Shown piece after piece: positions 45,859-58,877 of a stretch of 64,000 bases of DNA. The position numbers were made by a program, and so were the translations under genes. The DNA is from Trichostrongylus colubriformis. Taxonomy: Eukaryota > Nematoda > Chromadorea > Rhabditida > Trichostrongylidae. Position 1 is the first letter of the stretch. Each line of letters starts with the position of its first letter. The notes under the pieces are model-generated. The model was not told the DNA's origin. It worked only from the letters and a program-made list of their open reading frames with translations, and did no database searches. Where the stretch lies: positions 19,221,743-19,285,742 of the forward strand of contig OZ022256.1 in assembly GCA_963978905.1 (NCBI GenBank), written 5' to 3'.

Positions 45859-48037
45859 AATTACGAAAAAGTTAGGAAGAAATAGCATACGTGCAAAACA
45901 ACGGTAAAATTTCGTCCGACGCAATAATTATTTTGACACATTTGTTACGTCAGCATGGCTGCTGGTGAAACTTTGATTGATGACTTTGCGGTTAGGCCAC
46001 ATGGACGCTTTCAAAGCGTGAACATTGCTCATGATTCTGTGCAATACCCGTAAAATTGAGAAGCATTCTCCACCACCAGCGATCATGAAAAATTAACAAA
46101 AAAATCCAAATACGCTGTCAGAAAAAACCCCGAACGATCCGTTGGTACAGCATACGTGAGCAGCACACTGAAGGGCAAATTTCACAAAGGCATGGAGGGA
46201 GATTTGTGAAAATAATTGCGAAAGCTGAGTAAAAACTTTCGATTTTTATTGTGGTGCAGTTGATGCATGGTGCTGTTGAACTTGAATGTGAGTTCAGACG
46301 AGCAGCTGGTCAAATAAGGGCAAGTGACGAGACGCAACGTACTGTGGGGGCCGTACTCAAAAACACATTTGAGATCATAAGGGAGACTGAAACCATCACA
46401 AATCTTCAAAACTTATAATACTATTAAATTGTCCGATTGCCACTGCGGTGTTCCTGTTCTTAAATGTCCGTCACTGCCTATCTGTGAAGTGTTTCCTCGC
46501 CCTGGGCTCAAGCTAAATCCCGCTCAAGCTAGATTCCAGATTCGCACGCATTTCTTCGTACCGCCAAGAACCAGCTAGCGTGCAGCATCATAAAAGAAAT
46601 TGAAAGTACAATGTGGGAAAGAAACATGCCCTAAGAGAACCTGTTAGTTGGAGTTAGTATGGAATGGGTCTCGCGGCACGTTCATATTGCGCGCGCACCT
46701 TCTATTGCCACCTGTGGAATTAGGTCACCTGTATATCAAGCCACGCCACATTTATCTCATTGTCTCATTTTTTGTTTTACAGGTTTTCATGCGTGTCTGT
46801 TTTGGTACTAAATTTTTATGTGCTGCAAGGTACTGAGATATCAGTGCGAACTGGACAATGTGATTTTTGCCTAAGTTCCGGAATGGGTGAATCAATTTTC
46901 AGTGTAAAAATTTGTTTTGATACACTTTTCGTGGTAGGAAACACTTTCGGGACTCCTTCTTACCCTCTTCCGGTAAGCAAAAATTTTCTGCTCCCTACTT
47001 ATTGTTTTTGAGTGCGACCCCCATAGTACATGAGCGCAGGTGACGGACATGAATCGACGGATAAAAGAAACTGAAGAAGAGAAAATGAGAATGATTGATA
47101 TCTCCGACTTGTGGAATGTGCACGACGAGATTTTTGTAGATCAATAGCGACGGATCGTCGTTGATCGGCAGCAATTATTTAGCATTACACATCAGCGCGG
47201 GGACGGATCGTGGAAATCCGCAAGACGCTATCAGCTGAGCTGATGTGGCATGAGCGAGTTATTGGCTATCCGAGGTACCCAGTGAATGGGTTTCGATGAC
47301 AAAGGGAAAGTCGATGGTTGATTATAATGAGGATCTTGTGAAAAGCGGGAAATTCGGATATATGCTTCACGACGTCCATTCCAGCGCCTTGAAATAGAAT
47401 CTCTCCGAAGGTAGCTTGAGATTCCTTCAGTTTGCTCACCGAGCCACTCATCCTCATCTTTAGGAAATTGTGGATTGTACAACCATTTATGGCAGCTCTA
47501 TACTTGCTCAAGAATTTCAGCACGTGGAAAGTGCACCTACAACCCCATATGGGAGTACCGAAACATCTCCCCAAAGGGTAAGGTAACGAACGGTATCTAG
47601 AAAGTAGGATCGGTCTAGAAAATTATAGAGGTAAAAGCCTATGCGGCCTGGGAGTAACCAAGCAGAGTGCTCCGACGGTTTTCGATTTCTGTAGCAGATT
47701 TTAAAGCTTTTCTTTTCGAAAATCAAAAGCCATTCAAGGAGGAGCACACATGCCCTAAAGACCTAAAGAGAGAAGCACTACATCTACGTACGACAAAAAC
47801 CTTGCCAGTTAGTCATTTCAATGATGAACTGCGGTATCAGAGACAATGATGAACTGCGGTATCAGAGAAGAATCGCAATAAGTTAGAGAGCAACTATGAA
47901 ACATTCATTGCTAGCTGGTACCTCTCGAAAGCCATGATCATATTGAGTTCAATTTCCCTTGTTCCATGCACCTTTAGGTGACACTGGTGCGATCAGGGCA
48001 TTTCGTTGGTAAAGAATAGGTCTCGACGAACATTTTG
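45859..48037. other. No gene identified; 25-bp tandem at 47821-47870
   Basis: Two perfect copies of ATGATGAACTGCGGTATCAG+AGACA lie in tandem. Minus frames at 47231-47574 are open in two phases (one reads DEDEWLGEQTEGISSYLRRD) without a family match. Confidence 0.35.
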
Positions 48038-48306
48038 GGGTGTGCACACTTATGACAAAAAATCGCTTCGCGGTGTCGCACTCGCGGGGCCATCGGTACG
48101 AGTCGTTTGGAATTCCGCTCAATACGAATGGGCTGGTACCGTGAAGGATGTTTAAAGATTGCGGTTTGGAAACTTTGGAAGCCCGCTCATGTTATTTTTG
48201 TTGCTATTCAACAGATAACGCTGCAGACGACTCGCACTCGCCGCGCCACTCGCCGCGCCACTCGCCGCGGGCGGCCCCGCGATTTTTTGTTATAAGCACA
48301 CAACCC
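48038..48306. mobile_element. Fold-back family B, copy 2
   Basis: Shares CGCTTCGCGGTGTCGCACTC and ACGAGTCGTTTGGAATTC with 23385-23659. Ends GTGCACACTTATGACAAAAA and complement-like. The right arm has three tandem CCGCGCCACTCG units. The centre is diverged. Confidence 0.7.
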
Positions 48307-51300
48307 ACATTTTGCGATGATATCAGACGATTTGGCACAGTAGTGAACGCGGGTTTCAAGGGGCGAGCTAATGTAAATAAGTTACGGGAAAGGCTTGAAT
48401 TGCTTGAATTTGGCTCTTCTAGTGATCTCGAATATATTATTGAACGATTTGATGAGAGCGCTGTGCAGGAGAACCAATCAAAAGAGGCAGGAAAGAAGCT
48501 AATAAGAGAGAGGAATGGGCGAAACTGACGCAGACCACGGGGTATCACTTTTGCTTGCCACGTTAGATCGGATATTGGGAACGCGACACGGTCCAAGTAC
48601 ACCTTTACATAAGGAGGAAGCTTGCATGCTGGAGAGGGAGTGGACCTACTATATTATCGCGACGTGTATTTTCTGAGGGGTTAATAATGATGAAATCTAA
48701 TTCAGCAATGGGCCTCTATCTCATTTCCTGACTGCACGAAGTTTCAGGAAATACGGAGGAGCATTCGCGAATAAAGTATTCATTCATACATCAACAACAA
48801 CAAATGCTACGCCCATCCCATTAATGAAGGAATAAAAGTGAAAAGAGGGTTGATGGAAAACAAAGAAAGCGTTGTCACAAGGATCTGGTTTGCAGTATGT
48901 TCGAACGCTTTGAGGGCGGTTGGTTTAGAGTGGCTACCGAGCATGGTTCACCGTAATCCAAAGTAGCTCGCTCTCATGCAAAACCCCCTCTCAGGCATAT
49001 TGGTAATGTAGAATAAAACAAATGCCAATTAATATGCTAATTATGCTGCTATGCACAGAAGTTATTACTGGCCAATTTCCACGAAAAATTTTAACGGTTT
49101 CGTCCACATCGTTCACATGGTGAAGAATCGCGTTGTTTACTTCTAGCCCACCCTAGAGAAAGTGGTAATCTCGAAAAAAAAAACGCGCAAAACGCGAATT
49201 TGCACTTTTTCATTCTTTTTACTATAATTCTACTTCTTATAAGCGTATATATTTTTCAAGTCAGCTCAGTGAGCTGTACAAGATGCCTTTTCAAGTTATG
49301 AAACTTATTAAACCTAATTTTTTTTGATATTGCATGCACAAAGTGCCAGTGGGCACCCACTGGCGAGCGTCGCGCGCTATAATTATAACCAGGAGGGAGG
49401 TAGAGCTGCCTTCTCACAGCTGAACAACTCAAAGAGCTGCTATCCTATTCAAAACTAAATAAAAATTAAGTTTCGGTTTTCGAAGCATGATATTGGTCAT
49501 TTGGTATAAGTTCACCCAATGTCGTGGTAGTCATCATCCGTGTGATCGGTTGAAGACATTTTTCCAGGTTTCAACGATCTTACCTCTTTCAAAGAGATTT
49601 CAAGTGTTTTAGATATGTGCATTATTGATTTATGTATCCATTCCAATCACGATGTCAGAAATGCTGATGGGGAGGAGACCTTCGGTCGGTTGGGTACTGG
49701 GCGCTTCGACACTTCGAGTCACATTTAACCCATAACTTGCGCCTGCAACACCTGGTGACTTTCTAACCACAATTTTTTTGACTTTTCGAAAAGGTATCAT
49801 GGTCAAATGCCGCATGAAGAATAACATATCTTTCTGGGATCCTCCTGCTACAAAGAGTAGATGGGTTTCCGACAACAACAATCAGCGCTTTCATGTGACC
49901 CGAAAAAGAGACGGTCCAGGGTTGCCTAGCGCAACTTGTTTTCGAAGGGAGCAAAAACCGCCTCGGTCTTTTGTGTGTTGAGCTTTTACACGAGTTGGTC
50001 CATGTACCTCTTGAAGGTGGTTCAAGCAAAAGCACAGCAACAAAATATTGGAATAGCTACGACCAGAAAGTAAAAGACCAAAGCGACATGTAAATTGGGA
50101 GTCACCACGCTTGATCGAGTTCCGATAATTGCCACCCCATCTGAGTGGCATATATCGCGATTTAATGTGATTACAACCAGAATAAACTGGTTTTTGGCTG
50201 ATAATAGGCGATTTCAGGCTAGCTCATGTCGAAATCCCGAGTTGACGATGATCATAATTGCGTAAAATGGAATGGGGAGATTATGGGGTGCCCTTTGAAG
50301 AGTTATTCTTGCTCTTGAGAGAGCACGATATCTGTGATTGTATTGACGAGGGCTATTATTCGAATGATTGTGCTCCCATAAAGTGCCCACTGACTTTCCG
50401 ACGAACCTAGTCATACTTCTATCTGAGCGACCCCACTACTATACATAAATGACTCGCACACACTCGAGAAGAAGGAGCTGCTGCGGCTTACGAGGGAGGT
50501 CTCTCTTCATAATGCGCTTCTAGGAAAACGATTTTTTATTACATGGAGGTACCCATGAAACATAACTGACTTCCTTTTTTTCCGAGCGGCCCTACGAATG
50601 TCAAAGTAGGAGTGTAGAAGATTTTCCAAAGGGTCGATTTATTCCTCTTGATGTAACGCATACTCGTTGTAGCTTTGATCATGTGCAGATCCAGACATGT
50701 CCTTCTATTTCACATCCATAGCAAACTCAAATACGGAAAGAAGTAAAATCTTATCTGCACCATATAATGAAAGAGCGTAGCCGTCTCATAACCGTTCCCC
50801 GACGTGGGAATGCTGGAGCGAGCGGATGCCATGCTGGATACGACGATGATCTCTCAAACGTAAGAAGTGTAGGGGTTGCTGATCGGGTCCCGGCATTGCT
50901 AAATTCTTGCATTTTTCGCCTTCACTTTTTCATCTTCGAATATATCTGTTCATGCCAAATGACTATGATTCTCGTTGACAGCGTGCCAGGTTAACTCTAT
51001 TAACGCATTCTCAGTGTGTAGTATAGTGATCTGAGCTTTCTGGGCACGGGGGGGGGGGGGGGGTGGGGGCCCTAGCGCTCGAAGTTCGCTGTTTCGCACA
51101 AATTGAGTGCTATATTCGTGTTCAGGGGTCGAACTTCCCCAGTGACGCATTTGTAGCCAAATCCAGATTTTGACCTCAATCTTGAAAAAGTATGTTTGGT
51201 CACGGGTACGTGGTGCCCTTTTTATTCGAGGAAGTGAATATTTAACAAAACTGATGAAAATCAATGGAATATGCACAGTGTCGTGACTTGCGTACAACCT

Positions 51301-52315
51301 TTCGCTGGGTATGTAGCATGCGCCGGTAGGAAACCGCGCCCGCAGCTAGAGCAGTCCTTTAAAAATCAAGGCCAACGCCTACCGTAAACGGTCTCTGCCA
51401 CATGTAGCGCGGGAAACTATCGAACCGCCCGATTCCCGCCAAGTCAAGTCAGTCGTCTCTCTCTGTCGTCATCCGGAGCGGTCAATCTGTCAACGCATTT
51501 CGATGTCAAGCTGATTGTCGCCGAAGAAGAAGATCCTCGACAAGGACGCTAACCTGGTGGGCCGGACATGCTACCCTCTTCCCTGGCCCCGGGTTTCCCT
51601 CGTCACTTCCAGAATTGCATTTCGATGATAGTTGTGTGTAGTATTTGTTCTCTCTCTCTTGTATCTCTTTTACTTGGCTATCCTCGTAGTGCATTGTCCT
51701 CATTTATTGTGTATTTGGTAATCTGTTCATATTCTATAGTAAATTAGCATAATACCCCTCGTGTTCTGTTATGTAGCAATAGATCCTATTGTCAACAGTA
51801 TCTATCGATAGTCCTCTGAGTAACGGACAGGATACAGGCCTCAGGGGGCCCGCGCAGGCGTTAAATAGCATTCTCACTCGTGTGACAGGAACCCTGCTGG
51901 GGTGTGGGCCCCATAACACCCGCGTTCTGCCGTGGTCCGGTGGCGGCGAACCACCTGATGCAGCTATTCAAACAGCTAGCCGCACCGGTCACGACACAAA
52001 GCTTATGCCTATCACTATATCTTTACCTACCAGACAATGAACAAAAAAAAATAGTGAGAATTTCTGACGAATGATATCGCCGTCTCCATTGTCGAACGTA
52101 CAATCAAAGGTAACACCAATGCCCAGTTCAAGTTTTCGAATTCGATTGGGCTGAAACTTGTCCCTTGAGGTCCCTGGGGTAGTCCGAGCTCCTGTACACG
52201 CATATGAAATCCGTTTCGAGCAAAAATGCCTCGTTCGTGAGCTATGAGAGCTGAAAGACCGAAAAAAATTGGACTCAACTCAGCTCAAAAAACGAGATAA
52301 ATTTTGCAAAAACTT
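48307..52315. other. Largely featureless 4-kb stretch
   Basis: A plus frame at 48370-48528 (LRERLELLEFGSSSDLEYII and a charged tail) and minus frames at 49630-50151 look protein-like but lack motifs and splice support. A G run (about 16 G) sits at 51048-51063, followed by a fragment resembling fold-back family D. Confidence 0.3.
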
Positions 52316-52386
52316 GTCTCCAGTGGGGATCGAACCATCAACCCCGTTTTTGGCATTCGTAGGGCTGCTTCAGCAAATATAGAGAC
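52316..52386 (-). repeat. tRNA-like sequence or pseudogene
   Basis: 71 nt on the minus strand with a 7-bp acceptor stem (GTCTCTA with TGGAGAC) and a canonical B box GGTTCGATCC. The T stem has two mismatches and the anticodon stem does not pair, so it is unlikely to be functional. Confidence 0.5.
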
Positions 52387-52554
52387 CATTTACATGCTTC
52401 TTGTACGTACTCCCATACAAGCAGAAAACAGCTTCCAAATGCGCGTCATGAATTAGAAGACCTTCCTCTTTAGCGGCACGTGCTTTCTCACCGCATCCGT
52501 GGAGGGAATGCCAGATGTATTACCATCGCAACGTTCCGTCTGCATTAGACAGCG

Positions 52555-52890
52555 TTCATAGTTTTGGGATTTGCGGAATTGCAGAATTGCAGAATTGTGG
52601 AAAAGCATTAGGTAGGTATTGATTGGGAGAACTGTGGAACTAGCGGAATCGTGGAAAGAGGAGTAGAACGTATCGATCGGGAGAATTGCGGAATTTGCGG
52701 TGAAGCCACTTCCCGCTCCTTAGTTTCTCTAATGCTCTTGTATCACCGTGGCATGGGAATCGATACGTATCTAATGCTTCTTCGCCAATTTTACAATTTC
52801 GCTTTTCCACGATTTCGGAAATTCCACAATACTCCCATTCGATTCCTGTCCAATGCTTTTCCGTAAATCCCGCAAATTCCAAATTTATGA
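52555..52890. repeat. Inverted repeat of GGAATTGCGGAATTTG-like units
   Basis: Units such as GGAATTGCAGAATTGCAG and GAGAATTGCGGAATTTGCGG on the left recur as complements (ATTTCGGAAATTCCACAATA, CCCGCAAATTCC) on the right. Confidence 0.6.
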
Positions 52891-53124
52891 ACGCTGCCTT
52901 ACACTTGTTGTTTCTGCATGTTATGATTGTAAGTGAAAAACTGTTTTGATGATAGCAGTCTGCTCAAGTGAAGGCGAAAAAGCGTCAAAATTTTGTGACA
53001 CATTCAATAACGTAAAGACTTTCTGCAATGTACAACGGCCAAGCACCGAAAAACTTGTGCAAGCTTAAAGAGTGGTCAACAAAGGATTTATTCATCGAAG
53101 GATCCACTATTGTTAAGAGAGTGT

Positions 53125-53508
53125 TTAAACAATGGAGTTATACAATAGTTTTAGCCATAGCATACAGAACACAATGAATTCTGATACTTCTAACTGAGAA
53201 GTGGACAAAAGGGCGATCATATCGTTAGCCTGTAAAGTCGCGATTAAAATCGTGACGATGAAGTACGTGATGATTAAATCCTCAGGGTGAGACTGTGTTT
53301 CTGCTTCAAAAGCCATGGCAATACTCTCCGGGAGCAGTTGTGTGATAGCGATGTAACTAAAACGAAAAAGAGAGGATGTTTCCATAATGAGAAAAACTTC
53401 GACCAAGTTGAAGGTGTAGGGGATCGTGTTTTCAAGAGGTGTTACGTCGTGAACATAGAGACGGAAACACATCGAGAACAATTCTGGAGGCATTGGTAAC
53501 AATATCAT
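53125..53508 (-). CDS. Hydrophobic 127-codon frame, receptor-like at best
   Basis: Membrane-like stretches (NLVEVFLIMETSSLFRFSYI, LIITYFIVTILIATLQAND, EFIVFCMLWLKLL) recall nematode chemoreceptors, but no diagnostic motif is present and TTTTAG and TTACAG acceptor-like sites lie inside. Could be a fragment of a serpentine receptor or chance. Confidence 0.2.
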   Translation of the reverse strand: MILLPMPPELFSMCFRLYVHDVTPLENTIPYTFNLVEVFLIMETSSLFRFSYIAITQLLPESIAMAFEAETQSHPEDLIITYFIVTILIATLQANDMIALLSTSQLEVSEFIVFCMLWLKLLYNSIV

Positions 53509-53544
53509 TACCCATTAATATCATTATGAATAAATAAATAAATA

Positions 53545-54758
53545 CCCTAAAGTCCCATAGATAAGAGCGACCCGTAGATAAGAGCGGTTTGTGCTAGAAA
53601 ATGAAAATTGACGTTTGTATACGTTTTTCTTTGGCGCTGTGTGCTCATGATTAGCGCTTTAATAGCCTACGACTTTACCTTATTCTTACTATTCTCTATA
53701 CTTTTTCTATTGTTATTTTTTATTAGGTTGTAAGGAAAGTTCTGGCCGCATTCGCGCGTTCACAAGATAAACTCAAATTTCGAAGCGCGTCTACATGAAT
53801 TAAATTAAAAGTTGCGCTCCTTAGATAGAGAAAAAGTTGCTCTTTCTGGATATATGCTTTTCTTGAAATGTTACAAGTTTTTCGAGCTATTAGGAAAATT
53901 ATAAAGTACTGCGAGAATGGCATTTTTAGATTACTTCACTTCACGAGTTTTCGTTTAGCTGAGTCCCAGCAAAGGTGACCACAAATGTGAGTGCTGCAAG
54001 GCGAAGGGGTGAAGCATTGTACTGAACACTTTGTCTCTGGTTTCAGAAGTGCAGAAATGAGAACAAGTTGCTCGAATTTTCAATTGATCAAATCGCTTTA
54101 ACTAAAGCGACAAAAAGCGATGAGCGTTCATACTTGCAGGGGATATCCACAAGTATTGGCCCTCAACAAACAAGCTTGACCATCCACCTCAAGTAGCCTT
54201 GATTTGGAAAAACCCAAAGAAATGGGTGCCGAGGGACCCCTCAGGGCAGCTATGCGCAAGCGCCTTTTCCACAAATATTCTTCCAGTAAACGGAGCAGTT
54301 GAAGGCTGAAGCCATTACTCGTCTATCATATTCACCAGATCTAACGCTAAGTATGCCCCACTTTTCCAAACATCTGAACAGCTTCTTCAGCAGCAGTGTG
54401 TTCGGAAAGAATGATGGTTTGAAGTCGACTTTTTTTCTGTTTTCGCGCTCTATGAATCATCAGCCCTTCTTCAAAATGAGATATGCAAATATCCATAATA
54501 CTTCCAAAAAAGTAGCGAATCAAGTGGCGCTTATTCTGTGAGAAAAGATGCAATCTGAGCCGAGTTATGATCTCCCAAAGTTGAAATTGCGAAAGCGGCT
54601 ATGAGAAATCTAATTTTACTGTTGCATTGGGAGTGATGCTGCTGGAGAGAAATTTGAAACAATGCTAATTTTTAAAAAATTTTTGAAGAATTTTAAGAAT
54701 TTTTAAAAATTTTTTTTTACCGGTAAATCAAACCGCTCTTATCTATGGGACTTTAGGG
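53545..54758. mobile_element. TA-flanked element CCCTAAAGTCCCATAG hosting a mariner
   Basis: Inverted ends CCCTAAAGTCCCATAGATAA and complement, TA at 53543-53544 and 54759-54760. The left end has AGATAAGAGCG duplicated. Without the mariner inside it would be about 0.34 kb, a MITE. Confidence 0.85.
53723..54600 (+). mobile_element. Mariner-like element B, copy 2 (right end lost)
   Basis: Starts TTAGGTTGTAAGGAAAGTT after TA and is collinear with the reverse of 27735-28633. The transposase relic LSYSPDLTLSMPHFSKHLNS is at about 54320-54390. The right inverted repeat is missing. Confidence 0.8.
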
Positions 54759-54760
54759 TA

Positions 54761-56636
54761 AATAAATAAACATTTGCTGCTTTGAAATGGAGCTATAAAA
54801 CATTTTTGGAAGTCTCGCATCAAAAGTTCGCCACGTAGAGTGACTTCTCCATCCCCGCAATAGATTCGACACGCACCAAATAAAAAAAGTAGATGCATCG
54901 AGTAGCTAATTGCATATCAACACGCACACAGTATCTCTGCACGCAGTTCACTGCAATACTTGGTAACCATAGTTGCAGCATCTCCAGTGATAAGTTTTGC
55001 ATTTAATAGGAATTAAGCAACTCATGTAACACTTGAGATTTTTGAGTGCTTGAAACTACTGAGACAGAGATGCTCTCTCCTTTATCGGTACATGGTGATT
55101 TTATAACTCTTCAAAAAAACCTTAGGAGATAAAACCGCGAAATCATAAAAGGCCATAAAAGACCTTCCCCGAAAAAAACCATTAAAAGACCTAATAAACA
55201 TAACAGACTCGGGCTTACTGCCCCATTGCTGGCGTTGCGTTGGAGAATGGTCGCTGATGAAGTGAACAAATCGTAAGAAAGGAATTCTCTGCAAACTGAA
55301 GTCTTCGTCGTTTCAGAGCAGTCGTTTTTTGGAAAAGGCGTCACACCGTTTATGACAATGACTTCGTATGAGAATATGAGTCATGAACAAAATGCCGTAG
55401 TGACGGTGCAGATTTCTCAAGAACCTCTCGCTAATTTTTGTTGGAGCCTTCCGAGATTCTCGATCCTATTTATTCGAGGGTGACGTTCCGGCGTCTCGCG
55501 TCCCTTCAGAGCCTTGTTATTTTACGACCGATGCGCAAGATGGACCAGTAGTAGGACAACTATTCAGTAGAATGACAAAGCCAGAGAGTCTATCCATGCC
55601 AAGATCAGAAGAGAGTAGAATATGGATATTTCTGGAGAACGTTTAGCTTTCTGTATTCTAGAAAAGCAGAAGTCATTAGCCTGAAGCAAGCCCCACCAGC
55701 TCACATTTTTAGTGCGCATGAAGGAGTGGTTTTAAGTGAACGTTACCACGTGGCTGGAAGTTTGTACCCACCTATCTTGACCTGTAGAACACCAACATAC
55801 GCTACCATAGCGCAAAACCGCTAAGTTCGCCCAGCACTAAAACGGGGTGGACCATCAAGTTCTCGTTGCGTACGAAGCGGGTTTTCGTCAGAGAGCATGT
55901 TTCCCTAAGATATTAAAACTACCTCTTTACATAGATTCTGATCGCATTTGGCTGCTCACTACTTGGTGGCACCGCCGCAACCACGCTATTTCGCGTCGAG
56001 CAAATGCAGTATTCTCTGCGGGTCAAACTGTCCTGTACATGTTTCTACAGAAATCGGAAACAGTAGAAATCACTTCCTCAATCAAAATGAGATAGTGGAT
56101 TGCATAAAGCCAAAAAATGCTTCTTCAAATTAACAGAACATACAATCCTAAATTCTGGTAGATAGGTCTACTCTCACGCGGTGTCGCGCGCAGCACACGC
56201 CAGAGCAGTGTTCAGGTAACTTCAGATGGAGGAAAATGAGGAAGCTATGAGTATTAAAGCAAGTAGGAAGTAGAGTTACAGTCGTACGAGAGATGAACAC
56301 GGAAATTTCACAGATGGCAGAGGAAAGCGAACGTGCGAGAGGAGAATCGTTGTTCAACGGGGGTTTCAATGCTGGGATGGTTTTGACGATGGGATGGCGG
56401 TTGATTGAAGTTTTCTTCTCATTTTTGTTATGATGATAGTGTGCAAAGCCTTGTGGCCATGCGTCTTTCACCTTATTTTTCCCCTGCTATGCGCGCCTCT
56501 GCTTGCCGCGTGCACTTGATGTAAGCCTTCCTTCTAGTCATCGAGCCCTTCAATAGACTCAAACAACTTATGATCACCGGTATACGGGAAGAATAATGAA
56601 ATTGTCCCTGTAAGATTTCATCGATATATCTACGTA
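54761..56636. other. No gene identified
   Basis: Plus-strand frames near 55275-55490 and 55440-55650 (EGDVPASRVPSEPCYFTTDA and onward) look protein-like and precede a transposase relic on the same strand. They might be its decayed upstream part, but I see no motif. Confidence 0.3.
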
Positions 56637-57162
56637 GAACATCCCGAAAGAAACCATTCCTTTTGAGATTGCTATCAAGACCAATGATAAAGATTGGATG
56701 AATCAGGACCTCATGGAAAGGTGGCTGCATGGAGTCTGGAATAAGAGAAGTCATTACAGAAACGATTCGTTGCAACCATTGATGATCCTAGATTCTGCAA
56801 GATGCTATTTGACGAAAGGCGTCCGATGTTCTACCAGGAACACTCCAAAATTGCAGGCAGAATGACAAAATTTCTGCAGCCCTCGACGTTGGCATTAATG
56901 AACCGATAAGGACAACTGAAGAGCAGGATGGGAACGATGTATGGCCGATACAACAAAAGCCAGATATACAAAAAGCGGCATCAGGAAAAGGATGAGCTAC
57001 GAAGAGGTAGCCGCTTCAATTTGCAACAGTTTCTACTCAATTTCTGAGGATACGATTGCCAGCGGGATCTTAAGGACCTCGGACCGAGAGTCTTTGTTAG
57101 ATGAAATGAGTGACAGTTTTTATGCTATGAAAGTTCGTGACAATGAAATGGAGATTGCGTAG
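56637..57162 (+). pseudogene. Tigger/pogo-type (DDE_1) transposase relic
   Basis: Reads NIPKETIPFEIAIKTNDKDW, MNQDLMERWLHGVW and LQPLMILDSARCYLTKGVR, matching the K.GWMDE..M..WL..VW and LVLDSFRGHLT block with a catalytic Asp. After stops, QPSTLALMN fits the LQPLDVSINKPF block, and MSYEEVAASICNSFYSISED then TIASGILRTS fits the AW..IS.ETI...F..CGI end. Confidence 0.6.
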
Positions 57163-58526
57163 AAAACTTCAGATGAATCACTGTCACACGGGTTGAACTA
57201 ATATTTTGATACGTGGTATTTTTAGGTATAAGAGATGAAGTTGAATGAATATTTCCTACAATGCTGTCGTTTTAAGAGTGAAGGGTGCATCGCGATTCTG
57301 AATTCTTCGGAAGCTTCGCCTGCGTCTGTCACGCGCGACTCTGCGTAGGGCGGACTTATCTACCAGATTTTAGGGTAATTGGGTTCTATTATTTCATTAT
57401 TTCTTGCCTTGACGCTCAGAAATAGATAATTGGAGTACTTCTAAAGCAAAAACCTGCATTTTTGGCACATCGAATTCCGGAAGCTCCCGTTCTCAGCATT
57501 AGATCGAATCATATGAAGGAAATAATACGTGATCGGCCAACTGATTGTTAATAGGTTGGTGCATAAACCTTGCGACACATGGGGCTAAGTTTTTCATAAC
57601 CTTGTTACTTCGAATCTTCAGAAATATACAAACAGTATGATGTTGTGCGGAGCCTTCTGCCTAAAAATTTGCAAGCCATTTTTTGAGATAAGCATGGATA
57701 CACATTTCGAGTGCAGCTAGGTAATCAAACTTCCTGCTTTCCCGTAACGCTCTACTCCTTATATGAGAAGTAGCTCGAGCACGCTGCAGTAAGAGAATAC
57801 GTAATATGAAACAGAACATAACAGCTGAGTGGCTTGGTACTTTTCCGTGTTAACTTTTCAACATGCCAGGCACATGACTCCAATGAACGACAAATCAGCT
57901 GCTATCCGAAAATGTGAAAGGTATAGCTATTTTCTGCAGTTCTTCAGCACATACGCCTGTCGTTAGAGTAGCATCGGTTGCCACAACTCGATTTGTTGCT
58001 TCTCGTAAATATTAAGTGAATGGTTTTGACTGAAGTCCAGCAATAGCCACAGGTGGAGATGATTTTCCACAACTTTCTATAGAAAAAAAATAATTTGTTT
58101 GTTCTACGTTTTGCCTTAAGTAGCGTTATAAACATAAACATGAACAAACATAAACATTTGCCCCTTCTTATGATCGACATAGTGTGATATCTTATATCGA
58201 CAAATGACCCACTGATCCACTCTGAACCCCCCCCCCCTTCCTCCTCCCCCTCCCCAGCCAACCATAATGCGTATCGGCGGTACCCGTCGGGCAATTATAC
58301 CCCCATACTCTCAAAGTGAACTAGACGCGATAACTTAGATTCTAAGCATATCGATGAGCGAAGAAACGAAATCAGCAACTGAGGCAATTGATAAACTGAC
58401 AAATATCTTGCACCCATGAGCAGTACGAGAACACAAGGTAGTAACATAGGTTTATAAGTGAACTAAAACACAATGAACTATTACACGAAAACAAGGCACA
58501 AAGTCGGACGTTTCCAGTAAATAGTT
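57163..58526. other. No gene identified; C-rich tract
   Basis: AT-rich with a CCCCCC-rich tract near 58226-58256. No exon recognised. Confidence 0.4.
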
Positions 58527-58877
58527 CTAAGGGCCGGAGCCCTGTGGGAGCCGTCGCCAAGGGAATAAGAATGTTACGACCGTCCAAAAAAATACACACA
58601 AGAAGAATGCCCCGGCCATGATGCCAGCCGTTGCCAGCCGCATCCTCCCGCCAGATCGCGCGATGGTCATAAGGTAGATGGGACGGCATTTCCCCATAGG
58701 CGTCGGGGCACCCAAAATTCCTCGGAGCGTTCCTCGCATACGCGACACTCCCGCCCCAGAAGAACCTATATGGGCATGAGCCTCCGGCTTTTCGCGCCTC
58801 AAAGCCTTCGGCGTAGCACCCGCCAGCTGCGTTCCACCCGTTGGCTTTTTGCCGCAAAAGAGTGCAAAAGAAACCAT
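58527..58877 (-). CDS. GC-rich open frame with one membrane segment
   Basis: 117 codons of unusually GC-rich sequence in AT-rich surroundings. This frame ends with RLATAGIMAGAFFLCVFFWT, a clear hydrophobic segment, then a stop. A second frame over the same DNA is also open and Cys/Trp-rich (GGSCPYRFFWGGSVAYARNA). Neither is a known family to me, so it may be a repeat or transferred DNA. Confidence 0.25.
   Translation of the reverse strand: MVSFALFCGKKPTGGTQLAGATPKALRREKPEAHAHIGSSGAGVSRMRGTLRGILGAPTPMGKCRPIYLMTIARSGGRMRLATAGIMAGAFFLCVFFWTVVTFLFPWRRLPQGSGP

Noticed and set aside
48204..48602. A 132-codon Ser/Arg-rich minus frame
   Set aside because: It is antisense to fold-back family B and a charged plus-strand frame; no motif.
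53125..53508. Firm call as a nematode chemoreceptor
   Set aside because: Hydrophobicity alone is not enough; no family-specific motif and internal acceptor-like sites, so kept only as a low-confidence frame.
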